The position numbers and the translations under genes were made by a program. From assembly GCA_963811895.1 (NCBI GenBank), contig CAWETE010000012.1, forward strand, positions 124,001 through 188,000: 64,000 bases of DNA. Direction: 5' to 3'. Source of the stretch: DASSUW01 sp963811895. GTDB taxonomy: Bacteria; Actinomycetota; Thermoleophilia; Solirubrobacterales; Solirubrobacteraceae. How positions within the stretch are numbered: position 1 is the first letter of the stretch; each line of letters starts with the position of its first letter. The notes under the pieces were generated by a model, which saw nothing but the letters and a program-made list of their open reading frames with translations, was not told where the DNA came from and did no database searches. Shown piece by piece: positions 45,139-54,338 of the stretch.

Positions 45139-46482
45139 ATGAGTCGACCTCGCGCGCGGTCCCAAGAAGGTTTCGCACTGATGGAGGTCGTCGTCTCGGC
45201 GGCCATCCTCGTCCTGATCGTCCTCGGCGTGTTCGCCGGGCTCGACGCCGTGGCCGGCACCGCCGGCGCCAACAAGGCGCGCACGGTCGCGGCCACCCTG
45301 GCCGAGCGCGACCAGGAGGAGCTGCGGTCGCTCATGACCGTCGACCTGAACCGGATCCGCTCCGTGATCCCCGGTCCGCGCGAGGTCAAGGTCGACGGCG
45401 TCCCCTACATCGTCGAGTCCGACGCCTACCTCGTCACCGACGCCGGCGGCGAGGACATCAGCTGCTCGCTCGACGACGGTGAGGGCAGCTTCATCCGCAT
45501 CACCTCGAAGGTGACCTCGCCGATGACCGGCGCCAAGGTCAAGCCGGTCGTGATCTCGAGCATCGTGGCGCCCGAGCCGGGCTCCGGCGCGCTCGTCGCG
45601 AAGGTCGTGGACGCCCGCGACAACCCGGTGAAGAACATGCCGGTGCAGGCGATCGGGCCGGAGACGATCACCAAGGCCACCAACGACGCGGGCTGCGCCG
45701 TGTTCGGCGCCGTCACCGCGGGCGCCTACCAGGTCAAGGTCAACCAGAACGGCTGGGTCGACCCCGAGGGCGACCAGGAGGTCATCAAGACCGCCACCGT
45801 CTCGGCCGGCACGCTGACCACGGTCGACTTCGTCTACGACCTCGCCGCCACCCTCACGGTCAACGTCCAGTCGCTCTACGGCGGCCCGCCGGCCGTCCCG
45901 AACACGGACAACTCGTACGGCGTGATCGCCGCCCACACGGGCATCCTCACGGGCTTCCGCCAGTGGACGAGCGCGACTCCGACCACGCCCCACACGCTCA
46001 ACCGGCTGTTCCCGTTCGAGGACCCCTACAAGATCTTCAGCGGGCGCTGCATGGGCCAGGACCCCACGGGCTTCCAGGAGAACTACTTCGACGTCTACAC
46101 CGCGGCGGCGCCGACCCTGACCCCCGGCCAGGTCGCGGCGATCACGATCCTCGAGCCGCCGGTGAACCTCAACGCGACGTTCACCCAGACGGCGAGCGCC
46201 TCGCACGTCTATGCATATCCGCGCAGCGGCACGTGCGGCGACCCTGCCCAGTACGACATGGGGACCGTCTCGGGTGGCCAGGCCACGCGCCGCGGGCTGC
46301 CGTACGGCACCTACGACATCTGCGTCCAGTTCACGCGCCAGAGCAACGGCAGCATCTATCGGCGCACGATCACGGGCATCGCCAACACCAACGTCATCGG
46401 CGGGAACCCGACCCGGCACGCGGTCGCGGTGAACACCACCACCCCCAACCCGTCGCAGAGCGGCGCATGTCCGGCCTCATGA
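45139..46482 (+). CDS. Pseudopilin-like protein with prepilin cleavage site and carboxypeptidase-regulatory-like domain
   Basis: 447 residues. N-terminal type IV prepilin motif QEGFALMEVVVSAAILVLIV (cleavage between G and F, Glu at +5). After the helical stalk come extracellular domains, one being a carboxypeptidase-regulatory/B-type module (GALVAKVVDARDNPVKNMPV, ATNDAGCAVFGAVTAGAYQV). Several Cys may form disulfides. Exported and possibly assembled into a pilus or secretion pseudopilus. First of three ATGA-coupled genes; no pilin peptidase, ATPase or platform gene is nearby. Confidence 0.85.
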   Translation: MSRPRARSQEGFALMEVVVSAAILVLIVLGVFAGLDAVAGTAGANKARTVAATLAERDQEELRSLMTVDLNRIRSVIPGPREVKVDGVPYIVESDAYLVTDAGGEDISCSLDDGEGSFIRITSKVTSPMTGAKVKPVVISSIVAPEPGSGALVAKVVDARDNPVKNMPVQAIGPETITKATNDAGCAVFGAVTAGAYQVKVNQNGWVDPEGDQEVIKTATVSAGTLTTVDFVYDLAATLTVNVQSLYGGPPAVPNTDNSYGVIAAHTGILTGFRQWTSATPTTPHTLNRLFPFEDPYKIFSGRCMGQDPTGFQENYFDVYTAAAPTLTPGQVAAITILEPPVNLNATFTQTASASHVYAYPRSGTCGDPAQYDMGTVSGGQATRRGLPYGTYDICVQFTRQSNGSIYRRTITGIANTNVIGGNPTRHAVAVNTTTPNPSQSGACPAS

Positions 46483-47219
46483 GCCGTCTCCGCCAAGAGG
46501 CCGGCATGACGCTCATGGAGCTCCTGACGGCGGTCACCATCGGGATGATCGTGATGCTCGGGATGTTCGCGCTGCTCGACAACACGGTGCGGATGAACAC
46601 GAACGCGATGGCCAAGACCGACGCGATGCAGCGCGGCCGGCTCGCGATGGACGTCATGACGCAGGAGCTGCGCTCGCAGGTCTGCCTGGACAACCTCGCC
46701 GGTCCGGCGATCGTCCCGAACGTGACGAACGCGACGACGATCGAGTTCTACAGCGACTTCAGCGAGGGCGACGGCACCGTCCCGCCGACCAAGCGCCGGC
46801 TGCAGTACGACCCCGTCACCGGCGACGTCACGACGGCGGTCTGGATGACGAACAAGCTGGAGCCGCGGCCGGGCGACTTCCCGGTTGCGCCCGCCAACAG
46901 GCAGATGCGGCTCGAGAACATCGCGCTGCAGAAGGACGCGGGCGGCAACACGATCCCGTTCCTGCGCTACTACGCCTACCGCTGGGTCGGCAACCCGGCG
47001 CGGCCCGAGGCCTCGCTCGAGCTCGTGCCCCCGATCGACGCCAACGAAGCCCGCCGCGTGGCGCGCATCGACGTGACGCTGATGTCACAGCCGCTGGGCG
47101 CCAACGACCGGACCAAGGGCGTGAACCTGACCGACCGGGTCATGGCGCGCCACTCGGACCCCAACCTCGCCAAATGGGACGTAGCGAACCCGACCCTCCC
47201 AGATCCGAGATGCGTATGA
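46479..47219 (+). CDS. Pseudopilin-like protein, PilW-type
   Basis: 246 residues from ATG 46479, which overlaps the preceding stop (an ATG at 46467 is a less likely alternative). Prepilin motif RQEAGMTLMELLTAVTIGMI (G|MTLME) with a strong hydrophobic helix. The soluble domain (TIEFYSDFSEGDGTVPPTKR, LRYYAYRWVGNPARPEASLE) resembles PilW-type minor pilins. Its TGA overlaps the next ATG. Minor pilin or tip adaptor, by inference. Confidence 0.85.
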   Translation: MSRLRQEAGMTLMELLTAVTIGMIVMLGMFALLDNTVRMNTNAMAKTDAMQRGRLAMDVMTQELRSQVCLDNLAGPAIVPNVTNATTIEFYSDFSEGDGTVPPTKRRLQYDPVTGDVTTAVWMTNKLEPRPGDFPVAPANRQMRLENIALQKDAGGNTIPFLRYYAYRWVGNPARPEASLELVPPIDANEARRVARIDVTLMSQPLGANDRTKGVNLTDRVMARHSDPNLAKWDVANPTLPDPRCV

Positions 47220-48784
47220 GCCGACGTCTTCACCTGTCCGCCGAGCACGGCTTCACGATGGCCGCCGTGATGCTCATCCTGCTCGCCACGAGCATCCTGG
47301 GCGCCGCCGCGTTCGCGGCCGTGGGCACGGACGTCCCGTTCGCCCGCGACTCGCAGGACCGCAAGCAGGCGTACGCGGCCGCGGAGGCCGGCATCGAGTA
47401 CTACCTGTACCAGCTCACGCGCGACAACGACTACTGGACCAACTGCGCCGACGTCGAGGATCCGGGCGACGGCGAGCCCAGCCCGGTCAACCTCGAGGAT
47501 CCGGGCGCGCACCGCACCTGGCGCACGCTGACCGACACCGAGGCGAAGTTCTCGATCGAGCTGCTGCCCGCCGAGGGCTCGGACGACTGCGTCAAGGGCG
47601 AAGAGGAGTCGATGCTGAACGAGAACTCCGGCGCGTTCCGTATCCGCGCGACCGGCATGTCGCGCGGCGTCAAGCGCTCGATCGTCACCACGCTGCGGCG
47701 CACGAGCTTCCTCGACTACCTGTACTTCACGGACTACGAGGCCTCGGACCCGAACAGCTTCGCCTCGACGGACGACCAGAACCGCGCCCGCACCTACTGC
47801 GTGCAGTACCGCGCGATCCGCAACCAGAACGACTGGTGCCGCGACAACGTGAACATCACGTTCCCGACCTGGGACGCGATCCGCGGCCCGCTGCACACCA
47901 ACGACGATCTGCTCACCTGCGGCTCGCCGGACTTCGGCCGGCAGGGTGAGGAGGACGTGATCGAGGTCCACGGCCCCGCGCCCGGCGGCTACACGCGCAG
48001 CACCACGGGCGGCTGCAGCGGGAGCCCCGACTTCTACGGGCCCGTGCGCCAGCCGGCCGAGCACCTGCCGGTGCCGACGTCCAACACGGCGCTGCGCCAG
48101 GCAGCCGACCCCGCGTACGTGTTCAGGGGCAAGACCGAGATCACGTTCAACGGCACGTCGAACATGGTGGTCCGCACGTTCCCGAACGGCGTCGCCACGG
48201 ACACGACGATGGCGCTGCCCCAGAACGGCGTCATCTACGTCGAGAAGAACGGCGCGTGCACCCTGCAGGCGCCGCGCCAGATCGACTACAACGTCGCCGG
48301 CGAGTGGCGCTGCGCGATCCTCGTGGTCCGCGGCACCTACCCGAAGTCGATGACGCTCGGCTCCGAGGACGACATCCTGGTCGACGGCGACCTGGTGGCC
48401 AACGCGAACAACCCGGTGCTCGGCCTGATCGCCAATCGCTTCGTGCGCGTCAAGCACGACGTGAGCGGCGCCTGCGGCGACAACGTCAACGCCCGCAACA
48501 ACTACCGGATCGAGGCCGCGATGCTCGCGCTCAAGGACTCGTTCGTGGTCGACAACTACCAGTGCGGCGCCCCGCTGGGCACGCTGACGGTCTTCGGCGC
48601 GATCGCCCAGAAGTTCCGCGGCCCGGTCGGCACCTTCAGCGGCACGAACCTGAACAGCGGCTACGCCAAGGACTACAACTACAACGACGCGCTGCGCTAC
48701 CGCAGCCCGCCGTACTTCCTCGATCCGATGCAGGCCGCCTGGCGCGTGATCCGCGCCAACGAGCAGGTCCCGGCGGCCAAGTAA
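47216..48784 (+). CDS. Large PilX-like pseudopilin/secreted protein
   Basis: 522 residues. N-terminal class III-like hydrophobic segment with EHGFTMAAVMLILLATSILG, where the +5 Glu of ordinary pilins is absent, as in PilX/GspK-type minor pilins. A helix (RKQAYAAAEAGIEYYLYQLT) follows. The long C-terminal region includes LVDGDLVANANNPVLGLIAN, a beta-solenoid-like DUF pattern, and many Cys. ATG 47216 overlaps the previous stop. Probably the tip or adhesive member of the three-gene set. Confidence 0.82.
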   Translation: MSRRLHLSAEHGFTMAAVMLILLATSILGAAAFAAVGTDVPFARDSQDRKQAYAAAEAGIEYYLYQLTRDNDYWTNCADVEDPGDGEPSPVNLEDPGAHRTWRTLTDTEAKFSIELLPAEGSDDCVKGEEESMLNENSGAFRIRATGMSRGVKRSIVTTLRRTSFLDYLYFTDYEASDPNSFASTDDQNRARTYCVQYRAIRNQNDWCRDNVNITFPTWDAIRGPLHTNDDLLTCGSPDFGRQGEEDVIEVHGPAPGGYTRSTTGGCSGSPDFYGPVRQPAEHLPVPTSNTALRQAADPAYVFRGKTEITFNGTSNMVVRTFPNGVATDTTMALPQNGVIYVEKNGACTLQAPRQIDYNVAGEWRCAILVVRGTYPKSMTLGSEDDILVDGDLVANANNPVLGLIANRFVRVKHDVSGACGDNVNARNNYRIEAAMLALKDSFVVDNYQCGAPLGTLTVFGAIAQKFRGPVGTFSGTNLNSGYAKDYNYNDALRYRSPPYFLDPMQAAWRVIRANEQVPAAK

Positions 48785-48808
48785 GCGTTCCTTCACGCCG
48801 ACCCCAGC

Positions 48809-48846
48809 AATCGTCGTCGCGCGCGCCCCGCGCGCGCACGACGATT
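48809..48846 (+). terminator. Terminator of the pseudopilin operon
   Basis: AATCGTCGT-C-GCGCGCGC (48809-48826), CCC loop, GCGCGCGC-ACGACGATT (48830-48846): a near-perfect 17 bp stem with one bulge. No T-run follows but the structure is very stable. Confidence 0.75.
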
Positions 48847-48896
48847 AAGGGGGAATGGTCGACGACCCGGCGGGGGCCGCCGGAGGAAGGAACCTC

Positions 48897-50645
48897 ATGC
48901 ATCGCATGGCCAAGGGCGCGTTCCTCGCGCTCGCTCTCGCCGGCGCGGTCCTCGCGGGCTGCGGCGGCGGGGGCAGCTCCGAGAAGGACGCAGGCGGAAA
49001 GGCGCCCGTCGAGGGCAAGCAGGGCGGCAAGCTGACGATGCTGTGGACCGATGATGTGGACAACATCGATCCCGGCATCACCTACTACCAGATGGGCTAC
49101 ATGGTGAGCTACGCCACCCAGCGCCCGCTGTACTCGTGGAAGCCGGACGACGGCGAGACCGCGGTCCCGGACCTGGCAGAGTCCGAGCCCGAGATCTCGC
49201 GCGACGGCAAGACCGTCACCGTGAAGATCCGCGACGGGGTGCGCTTCTCGCCGCCCGTCAGCCGCGAGGTCACCTCGAAGGACGTCAAGTACGCGATCGA
49301 GCGCGGCTTCTTCAACACCGTCAACAACGGCTACGCCGGCGCCTACTTCGGCGACGTGGTCGGCGCCGCGCCGGGCGCCAAGCCGGGCACCGAGATCGAG
49401 GGCATCCGCACGCCGGACGACCGCACGATCGTCTTCAAGCTCTCGCGCGGCAGCGGCGGCGTGCTGGCCGGCGCGCTCGCGCTCCCGCTCAGCGCTCCGG
49501 TGCCGGCGGAGTATGCGGAGAAGTTCGACCAGGCGAACCCGTCGTCCTATGGCATGAACCAGGTGGCGACGGGCCCGTACATGATCGAGAACGACACGTC
49601 GGGCAAGGCGATCGGCTACGAGGCCGGCCGCCGCATCCACCTCGTCCGCAACCCGAACTGGGATGCCGCGACCGACTACAAGCCGGCCTACGTCGACGAG
49701 ATCGAGATGCCGCAGGGCAACGACGACACGACCGTCTCGTCGCGCAAGATCCTCGAGGGCGAGGGCATGCTGAGCGGCGACTGGTCGGTCCCGCCGGCCG
49801 TGCTCGCGCAGGTCGTCAAGCGCGAGAAGGACCAGCTCGCGCTGGTGCCGTCCGGTAGCGCGCGCTACGTGTCGATGAACTCGACGGTCAAGCCGTTCGA
49901 CGACATCAACGTGCGCAAGGCCGTCGTCGCCGGCTTCAACCGCGAGGCGCTGCGCCTGGTGCGTGGCGGCGAGCTCCTCGGCGACATCCCGACGCACATG
50001 ATCCCGCCCGGGATGCCCGGGTTCGAGGAGTCCGGCGGCTACGACGGCTTCGGCCTGGACTTCATGTCCCACCCCGGCGGCGATGCCGCGCTGGCCGCCG
50101 AGTACATGAAGAAGGCGGGCTACGCCTCCGGCAAGTACGACGGCGACGAGGAGCTGCTGATGGTCGGCACCACCGAGGGCGTCGCGCAGAAGACCGCCGA
50201 GGTGGCGAAGGAGAACTTCGAGCAGCTCGGCTTCAAGGTCCGGCTGCGGCTCGTCACGCAGGACGCGATGTACACGAAGTTCTGCAATGTCCCGACCGCC
50301 GACGTGGCGATCTGCCCGAACGTCAGCTGGGGCAAGGACTTCGGCGACGCGCAGACGATCCTCGACCCGACGTTCAACGGGGACAACATCATCCCCCAGA
50401 TGAACTCGAACTGGCCGGAGCTCGACGTGCCCGAGATCAACGAGGCGATGGACGAGGCGGCCGTGCTGTCCGATCCGAAGGAGCGCGCTCAGGCGTGGGC
50501 CCGGATCAACCGCATGATCACCGAGCAGGCGCCGGTGGTCTCGTGGATCTGGGACAAGCAGACCCTGCTGCGGTCGGCCGACGTCAACGGCGTGGCCAGC
50601 GAGTTCAACTCGCAGTGGGACTTGGCGTGGACCTCGCTGAAGTAG
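48897..50645 (+). CDS. ABC transporter solute-binding lipoprotein, family 5 (DppA/OppA-like)
   Basis: 582 residues. Lipobox in LALAGAVLAGCGGGG. Family 5 features: GKLTMLWTDDVDNIDPGITY, TVKIRDGVRFSPPVSREVTS, DVKYAIERGF, GPYMIENDTSGKA, NPNWDA, DINVRKAVVAGFNREAL, and the C-terminal QAWARINRMITEQAPVVSWI. It captures peptides, nickel or sugars outside the cell; the ligand is not deducible. ATG 48897 has GGAGG 10 bp before it. No permease or ATPase genes lie nearby, so it is an orphan binding protein or acts with a distant ABC importer. Confidence 0.93.
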   Translation: MHRMAKGAFLALALAGAVLAGCGGGGSSEKDAGGKAPVEGKQGGKLTMLWTDDVDNIDPGITYYQMGYMVSYATQRPLYSWKPDDGETAVPDLAESEPEISRDGKTVTVKIRDGVRFSPPVSREVTSKDVKYAIERGFFNTVNNGYAGAYFGDVVGAAPGAKPGTEIEGIRTPDDRTIVFKLSRGSGGVLAGALALPLSAPVPAEYAEKFDQANPSSYGMNQVATGPYMIENDTSGKAIGYEAGRRIHLVRNPNWDAATDYKPAYVDEIEMPQGNDDTTVSSRKILEGEGMLSGDWSVPPAVLAQVVKREKDQLALVPSGSARYVSMNSTVKPFDDINVRKAVVAGFNREALRLVRGGELLGDIPTHMIPPGMPGFEESGGYDGFGLDFMSHPGGDAALAAEYMKKAGYASGKYDGDEELLMVGTTEGVAQKTAEVAKENFEQLGFKVRLRLVTQDAMYTKFCNVPTADVAICPNVSWGKDFGDAQTILDPTFNGDNIIPQMNSNWPELDVPEINEAMDEAAVLSDPKERAQAWARINRMITEQAPVVSWIWDKQTLLRSADVNGVASEFNSQWDLAWTSLK

Positions 50646-52014
50646 AGACCGTCCCCACCCGCCCCAGCCGAAGGTGAAGCTCCGCCCCTGAGCCGTTGCG
50701 CGGCGGCGCCGCCCAGGCGGCGCCGCCGTGCATCTCGGCGACCTGGCGGACGATCGCCAGGCCGAGGCCGGAGCCGGGCAGGGCGCGCGACTCGGCCGAG
50801 CGGTAGAAGCGGTCGAAGACGTACGGGCGGTCGGCGTCGTCGATGCCCGGGCCCTCGTCGCGCACGATCAGCTCGCCGTCGGCCACCGTGACGTGCACGG
50901 TGCCGCCGGCCGGGCTCCACTTGCGCGCGTTGTCGAGCAGGTTGGTGACCGCGCGGTCGAGCCGGGCGCGGTCGGCGCGCACAACGCCGGGCCGGAGGTC
51001 GCAGTCGAAGGAGCCGCGCCCGCGGGCGCGATCGACGCAGCCCGCCACCAGCTCGGCGAGGTCGAGCTCCTCGAGGTCGCTCTCCGGCGGCCGCTCGCGC
51101 GCGAGCTCGACGAGGTCGCCGACCAGGCGGGTCAGCTCGCGCAGCTGGGAGAGCAGGTCCTCGCGCAGCTCGACCCGCTCCTGCGGCGGCAGCTCGCCGG
51201 CGCGCGAGAGCAGCTCGACGTTGGCCTGCACGGTGGCGAGCGGCGTGCGCAGCTCGTGCGAGGCGTCGGCCACGAGCTGGCGCTGCGCGCGGCGCGACTC
51301 GGCGAGCTTCTCGAGCATCGCGTTGAAGCTGCGGGCGAGACCGGCCAGCTCGTCGTCGCCCGTCGCCTCGACCCGGCGCGAGAGGTCCTGCGTGGCGGCG
51401 ACGTAGCGCGTGCCGCGCATCAGGCGGCTGACCGGGCGCATGGCGCTGCGACCCACGAGGCCGCCGAACAGCGCGGCGAGCCCGATCCCGGCCAGGCTGA
51501 CCAGCGTGAGCACGAGCGCCAGTCGGCGCATCGTCGCGTTGACGTCCTCGAGCGAGCGCGCGGCCTGCAGCGCCTGGCCCTCGGCGAACTGGGCCACGTA
51601 CACGCGGACGTCGGTGCCGTTGAGCTCCGAGTCGTAGAAGAAGGGGTCCGCGTTCCCCTGCGCGACGGCGACCACGCGCGGCCCGGCCGCCAGCAGCGCC
51701 CGCTGGTTGGGCGGCGGCTGGATGTTGCCCGCGCTCGAGACGACCTGGGCGTAGCCGGCCTGCTCGCCGAGCGGGGAGGAGGGGAGCAGCAGCAGGAACT
51801 CCCGCCGCTCCTGCTCGGGGTCGAGCTGGCGCCGCTGCGGGCTGTCGCGCGGCTCGGGGGCGGTGCCCACGCGCTCGCTCAGCGAGTGCAGCCCGTCGTC
51901 GACCGAGTCGCGCAGCTGCGCGCGCACGAGCACGTAGGTGGCGACGGAGGCCAGCGCGACGGCGAGCGCGACGGCCAGCGCGGCCAGCAGCATCAGGCGG
52001 CGGCGGTAGCTCAT
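50605..52014 (-). CDS. Sensor histidine kinase (MprB/BaeS-like)
   Basis: 469 residues. Two TM helices (LMLLAALAVALAVALASVAT near 10-28; LALVLTLVSLAGIGLAALFG near 165-185) bound an extracytoplasmic sensor of about 140 residues. HAMP (GRSAMRPVSRLMRGTRYVAA), HisKA (QLVADASHELRTPLATVQAN, phospho-His) and HATPase (LDRAVTNLLDNARKW, DEGPGIDDADRPYVFDRFYR, GSGLGLAIV) follow. ATG 52014 overlaps the stop of the response regulator gene (ATGA). The 3' end runs 41 bp into the solute-binding gene. Signal unknown. Confidence 0.94.
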   Translation of the reverse strand: MSYRRRLMLLAALAVALAVALASVATYVLVRAQLRDSVDDGLHSLSERVGTAPEPRDSPQRRQLDPEQERREFLLLLPSSPLGEQAGYAQVVSSAGNIQPPPNQRALLAAGPRVVAVAQGNADPFFYDSELNGTDVRVYVAQFAEGQALQAARSLEDVNATMRRLALVLTLVSLAGIGLAALFGGLVGRSAMRPVSRLMRGTRYVAATQDLSRRVEATGDDELAGLARSFNAMLEKLAESRRAQRQLVADASHELRTPLATVQANVELLSRAGELPPQERVELREDLLSQLRELTRLVGDLVELARERPPESDLEELDLAELVAGCVDRARGRGSFDCDLRPGVVRADRARLDRAVTNLLDNARKWSPAGGTVHVTVADGELIVRDEGPGIDDADRPYVFDRFYRSAESRALPGSGLGLAIVRQVAEMHGGAAWAAPPRNGSGAELHLRLGRVGTVSTSARSTPSPTAS

Positions 52015-52697
52015 GTGCCGAGCCGGAAGCCGACGCCTCTGACCGTGTGGATGAGGCGCGGCTCGCCGCCCTCCTCGGTCTTGCGCCGCAGGTAGCCGAC
52101 GTAGACGTCGAGCGAGTTCGAGGTGGCGCTGATGTCATGGCCCCACACGCGCTCGTAGATCATGTCGCGCGGCAGCACCTGGTCGGGGTTGCGCAGCAGC
52201 AGCTCCAGGACGCGCTGCTCGGTGCGCGTGAGCTCGAGCGTCCGCTCGCCGCGGCGGGCGCGGGCGCTGGCGAGGTCGAGCGTGAGGTCGAGGTAGCTCA
52301 GCCGCTCGGCGTGGTCGTCGCCGTTCGCGCGGCGCAGCAGCGCGCGCACGCGCGCATTCAGCTCGTCGAGCGCGAACGGCTTGACGAGGTAGTCGTCGGC
52401 GCCGGCGTCGAGGCCCTCGACGCGATCGCCGACGGCGTCGCGCGCAGTCAGCATCAGAACCGGCGTGCTGTCGCGGCGCGCGCGCATGCTCCGGCAGACG
52501 GCGAGGCCGTCGACGCGCGGCATGTTGACGTCGAGCACGACGGCGTCGTAGTGGGAGGCCGCCAGGAGCTGCAGCGCCTCGGCTCCGTCCGGCGCGATGT
52601 CGACGTCGTAGCCCTCGACGCCGAGAGCACGGCGGAGCGTGCGCGAGAGCGCGGGGTCGTCGTCCACGACGAGCAGTCTGTGCGAGCGAACGGTCAC
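52011..52697 (-). CDS. OmpR-family response regulator
   Basis: 228 residues. Receiver domain with acidic DDD near the N-terminus (LLVVDDDPALSRTLRRALGV), phospho-Asp in AVVLDVNMPRVDGLAVC and Lys in DDYLVKPFALDELNAR. C-terminal winged helix (ELTRTEQRVLELLLRNPDQV, SLDVYVGYLRRKTEEGGEPR). Partner of the adjacent kinase in a coupled two-gene operon. Divergent from a LysR gene, 72 bp apart. MprA-like in organisation; regulon unknown. Confidence 0.94.
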   Translation of the reverse strand: MTVRSHRLLVVDDDPALSRTLRRALGVEGYDVDIAPDGAEALQLLAASHYDAVVLDVNMPRVDGLAVCRSMRARRDSTPVLMLTARDAVGDRVEGLDAGADDYLVKPFALDELNARVRALLRRANGDDHAERLSYLDLTLDLASARARRGERTLELTRTEQRVLELLLRNPDQVLPRDMIYERVWGHDISATSNSLDVYVGYLRRKTEEGGEPRLIHTVRGVGFRLGT

Positions 52698-52769
52698 CTC
52701 ACCATGATTATCGGCTGTTTCTTAGAGACCTCTCACAGCCGCGGTCGATGTTCCCGCCGAGGGCTGTCG

Positions 52770-53630
52770 ATGAATCTGACCCGTCTACAGACGTTCGTCG
52801 AAGTCGCGCGGTGCGGCACGTTCGCCGCGGCCGCCGACGCGCTCTCGTTCACGCCCTCGGCGGTGTCCCAGCAGATGGCGAAGCTCGAGGCCGAGACCGG
52901 CCAGTCGCTGCTCGTCCGCGAGGCGGGCGGCGTTCGGCTCACTGAGGCCGGACGGCTGCTGGAAGAGCACGCCATCGGGATCGTCGAGGCCGTGCGCCAC
53001 GCGCAGGCCCAGCTGGAGGCGCTTGAGGCCGAACAGGTCGGGCGCCTGCGGCTCGGAGGCTGCCCGGTGGCCGCCGGCGCGGTGCTGCCCCGAGCTTTGC
53101 GGCTCCTGCGCCGGCGGCTGCCGACGGCGGAGCTGCTGCTCGAGGAAGCGGCGGCCCAGGACACGCGGCAGGCGGTGATCGACGGACGGCTCGAGGTCGG
53201 CGTGTGGGTCGCTCTCGCGGGCGGCGAAGAGGATCCGCGGCTGGTCGAGACCGTGCTGCGGCGCGAGCCGCTGTGCGCGGCGATCCCCTCCGACCATCCT
53301 CTGACGCGGCTCGACGAGCTCGACGACGAGGCGCTCGCCGCCACCCCGCAGATCGGCGACCGCTCGCGGGTCGAGAGCCTGCGCACCCTGATGGCGCTCG
53401 TGGCGGCCGGCGAGGGCTGGGCGCTCGTGCCCGCCCTGGCGGCCGAGCCGCTGCCCCCGGGCGTCGCGCTGCGGCCCCTGGCGGGCGCTCCCGAGTGGGA
53501 GCTGCGCGCCGCGCGGCCGGCCAGCGAGGTGCTATCGGTCGGCACGCTCGCCGTGATGGACGCCCTGCGGCGGGTCAGCGCCGCTCACGGCGCGGATCGC
53601 GAGCGCGTGTTGCACGTCGCGCACGGCTAG
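52770..53630 (+). CDS. LysR-family transcriptional regulator
   Basis: 286 residues. HTH LTRLQTFVEVARCGTFAAAA with DALSFTPSAVSQQMAKLEAE, and a substrate-binding region (GRLRLGGCPVAAGAVLPRAL, MALVAAGEGWALVPALAAEP). ATG 52770 is taken as the start because it begins the HTH. It is divergent from the two-component genes and followed by a 10 bp perfect hairpin. No obvious target beyond its neighbours. Confidence 0.92.
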   Translation: MNLTRLQTFVEVARCGTFAAAADALSFTPSAVSQQMAKLEAETGQSLLVREAGGVRLTEAGRLLEEHAIGIVEAVRHAQAQLEALEAEQVGRLRLGGCPVAAGAVLPRALRLLRRRLPTAELLLEEAAAQDTRQAVIDGRLEVGVWVALAGGEEDPRLVETVLRREPLCAAIPSDHPLTRLDELDDEALAATPQIGDRSRVESLRTLMALVAAGEGWALVPALAAEPLPPGVALRPLAGAPEWELRAARPASEVLSVGTLAVMDALRRVSAAHGADRERVLHVAHG

Positions 53631-53644
53631 CCGCGACCGCCGGG

Positions 53645-53678
53645 GCGCCAGGTTTTCATCCGCGGCGGAACCTGGCGC
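53645..53678 (+). terminator. Perfect 10 bp hairpin between lysR and a lipoprotein gene
   Basis: GCGCCAGGTT (53645-53654) and AACCTGGCGC (53669-53678) with a 14 nt loop, 14 bp after the lysR stop and 12 bp before the next ATG. Acts as terminator of lysR or, if transcribed from upstream, as a structured leader hiding the next gene's start. Confidence 0.6.
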
Positions 53679-53690
53679 GCAGTAACCGCC

Positions 53691-54338
53691 ATGAGACTCA
53701 CGATCATCCTCGCGGCGGTGGCGCTGACACTCGGCGTCGCGGCCTGCGGAAGCGACGACGAATCCTCGTCGTCGACGCCCACCCAGCCGGACCCGGTCGC
53801 CCAGGTCGACCAGCTGTCCGGCCGCGCCACGGCCGTCACGCTCGACGGTGGCTTCGTCGAGGCGCTGCAGTCGCTCAAGCTCACCCCGGGGCCGCTCGGC
53901 GCGGCGTCGATCAGCAAGGCCGGCGTGGCCTCGTTCCCGATCACGGGCGGCAACGTGACGTACTACAAGCCCGGCACGGTGAGCCCGTACGTGCAGGGCG
54001 AGATCGACCATGACGGCGCCGGCCTGAGCCTCGAGGGCGGCGGCAAGCGCGTCGAGCTGACCGACTTCGTCGTCGACCCCGGCGCCTCGGTGCTGACCGG
54101 CAAGGTGACCGTCGACGGCAAGGTGGCCGCCGAGAGCGCGCCGCTGTTCTTCCTCGACGGCCGCACGCTGAACCCGCTCGAGGTCAACGAAGCCGACGGC
54201 ACCGCCGTGCTCGAGGGCACGACGGTCAAGCTCAAGGCCGAGGCCGCCGAGCTGCTCAACACCACCTTCGGCGTCGACGCCCTGCAGGAGGGCCTCGTCA
54301 TCGGCGTCGCCGAGATCACCATCAACACCTCGGCCTAG
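53691..54338 (+). CDS. Lipoprotein of unknown function (HtaA-like)
   Basis: 215 residues with lipobox TIILAAVALTLGVAACGSDD and a Ser/Thr/Pro linker. The mature part looks all-beta (DQLSGRATAVTLDGGFVEAL, GNVTYYKPGTVSPYVQGEID, VELTDFVVDPGASVLTGKVT), reminiscent of HtaA/CshA-like surface modules that bind haem in corynebacteria, but I cannot confirm that. Convergent with marR; stop codons overlap by 4 bp. Confidence 0.75.
   Translation: MRLTIILAAVALTLGVAACGSDDESSSSTPTQPDPVAQVDQLSGRATAVTLDGGFVEALQSLKLTPGPLGAASISKAGVASFPITGGNVTYYKPGTVSPYVQGEIDHDGAGLSLEGGGKRVELTDFVVDPGASVLTGKVTVDGKVAAESAPLFFLDGRTLNPLEVNEADGTAVLEGTTVKLKAEAAELLNTTFGVDALQEGLVIGVAEITINTSA

Noticed and set aside
48855..48896. Earlier ATG for the solute-binding protein at 48855
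   Set aside because: It would put 14 polar residues before the signal peptide; the ATG at 48897 has GGAGG and fits the lipobox length.
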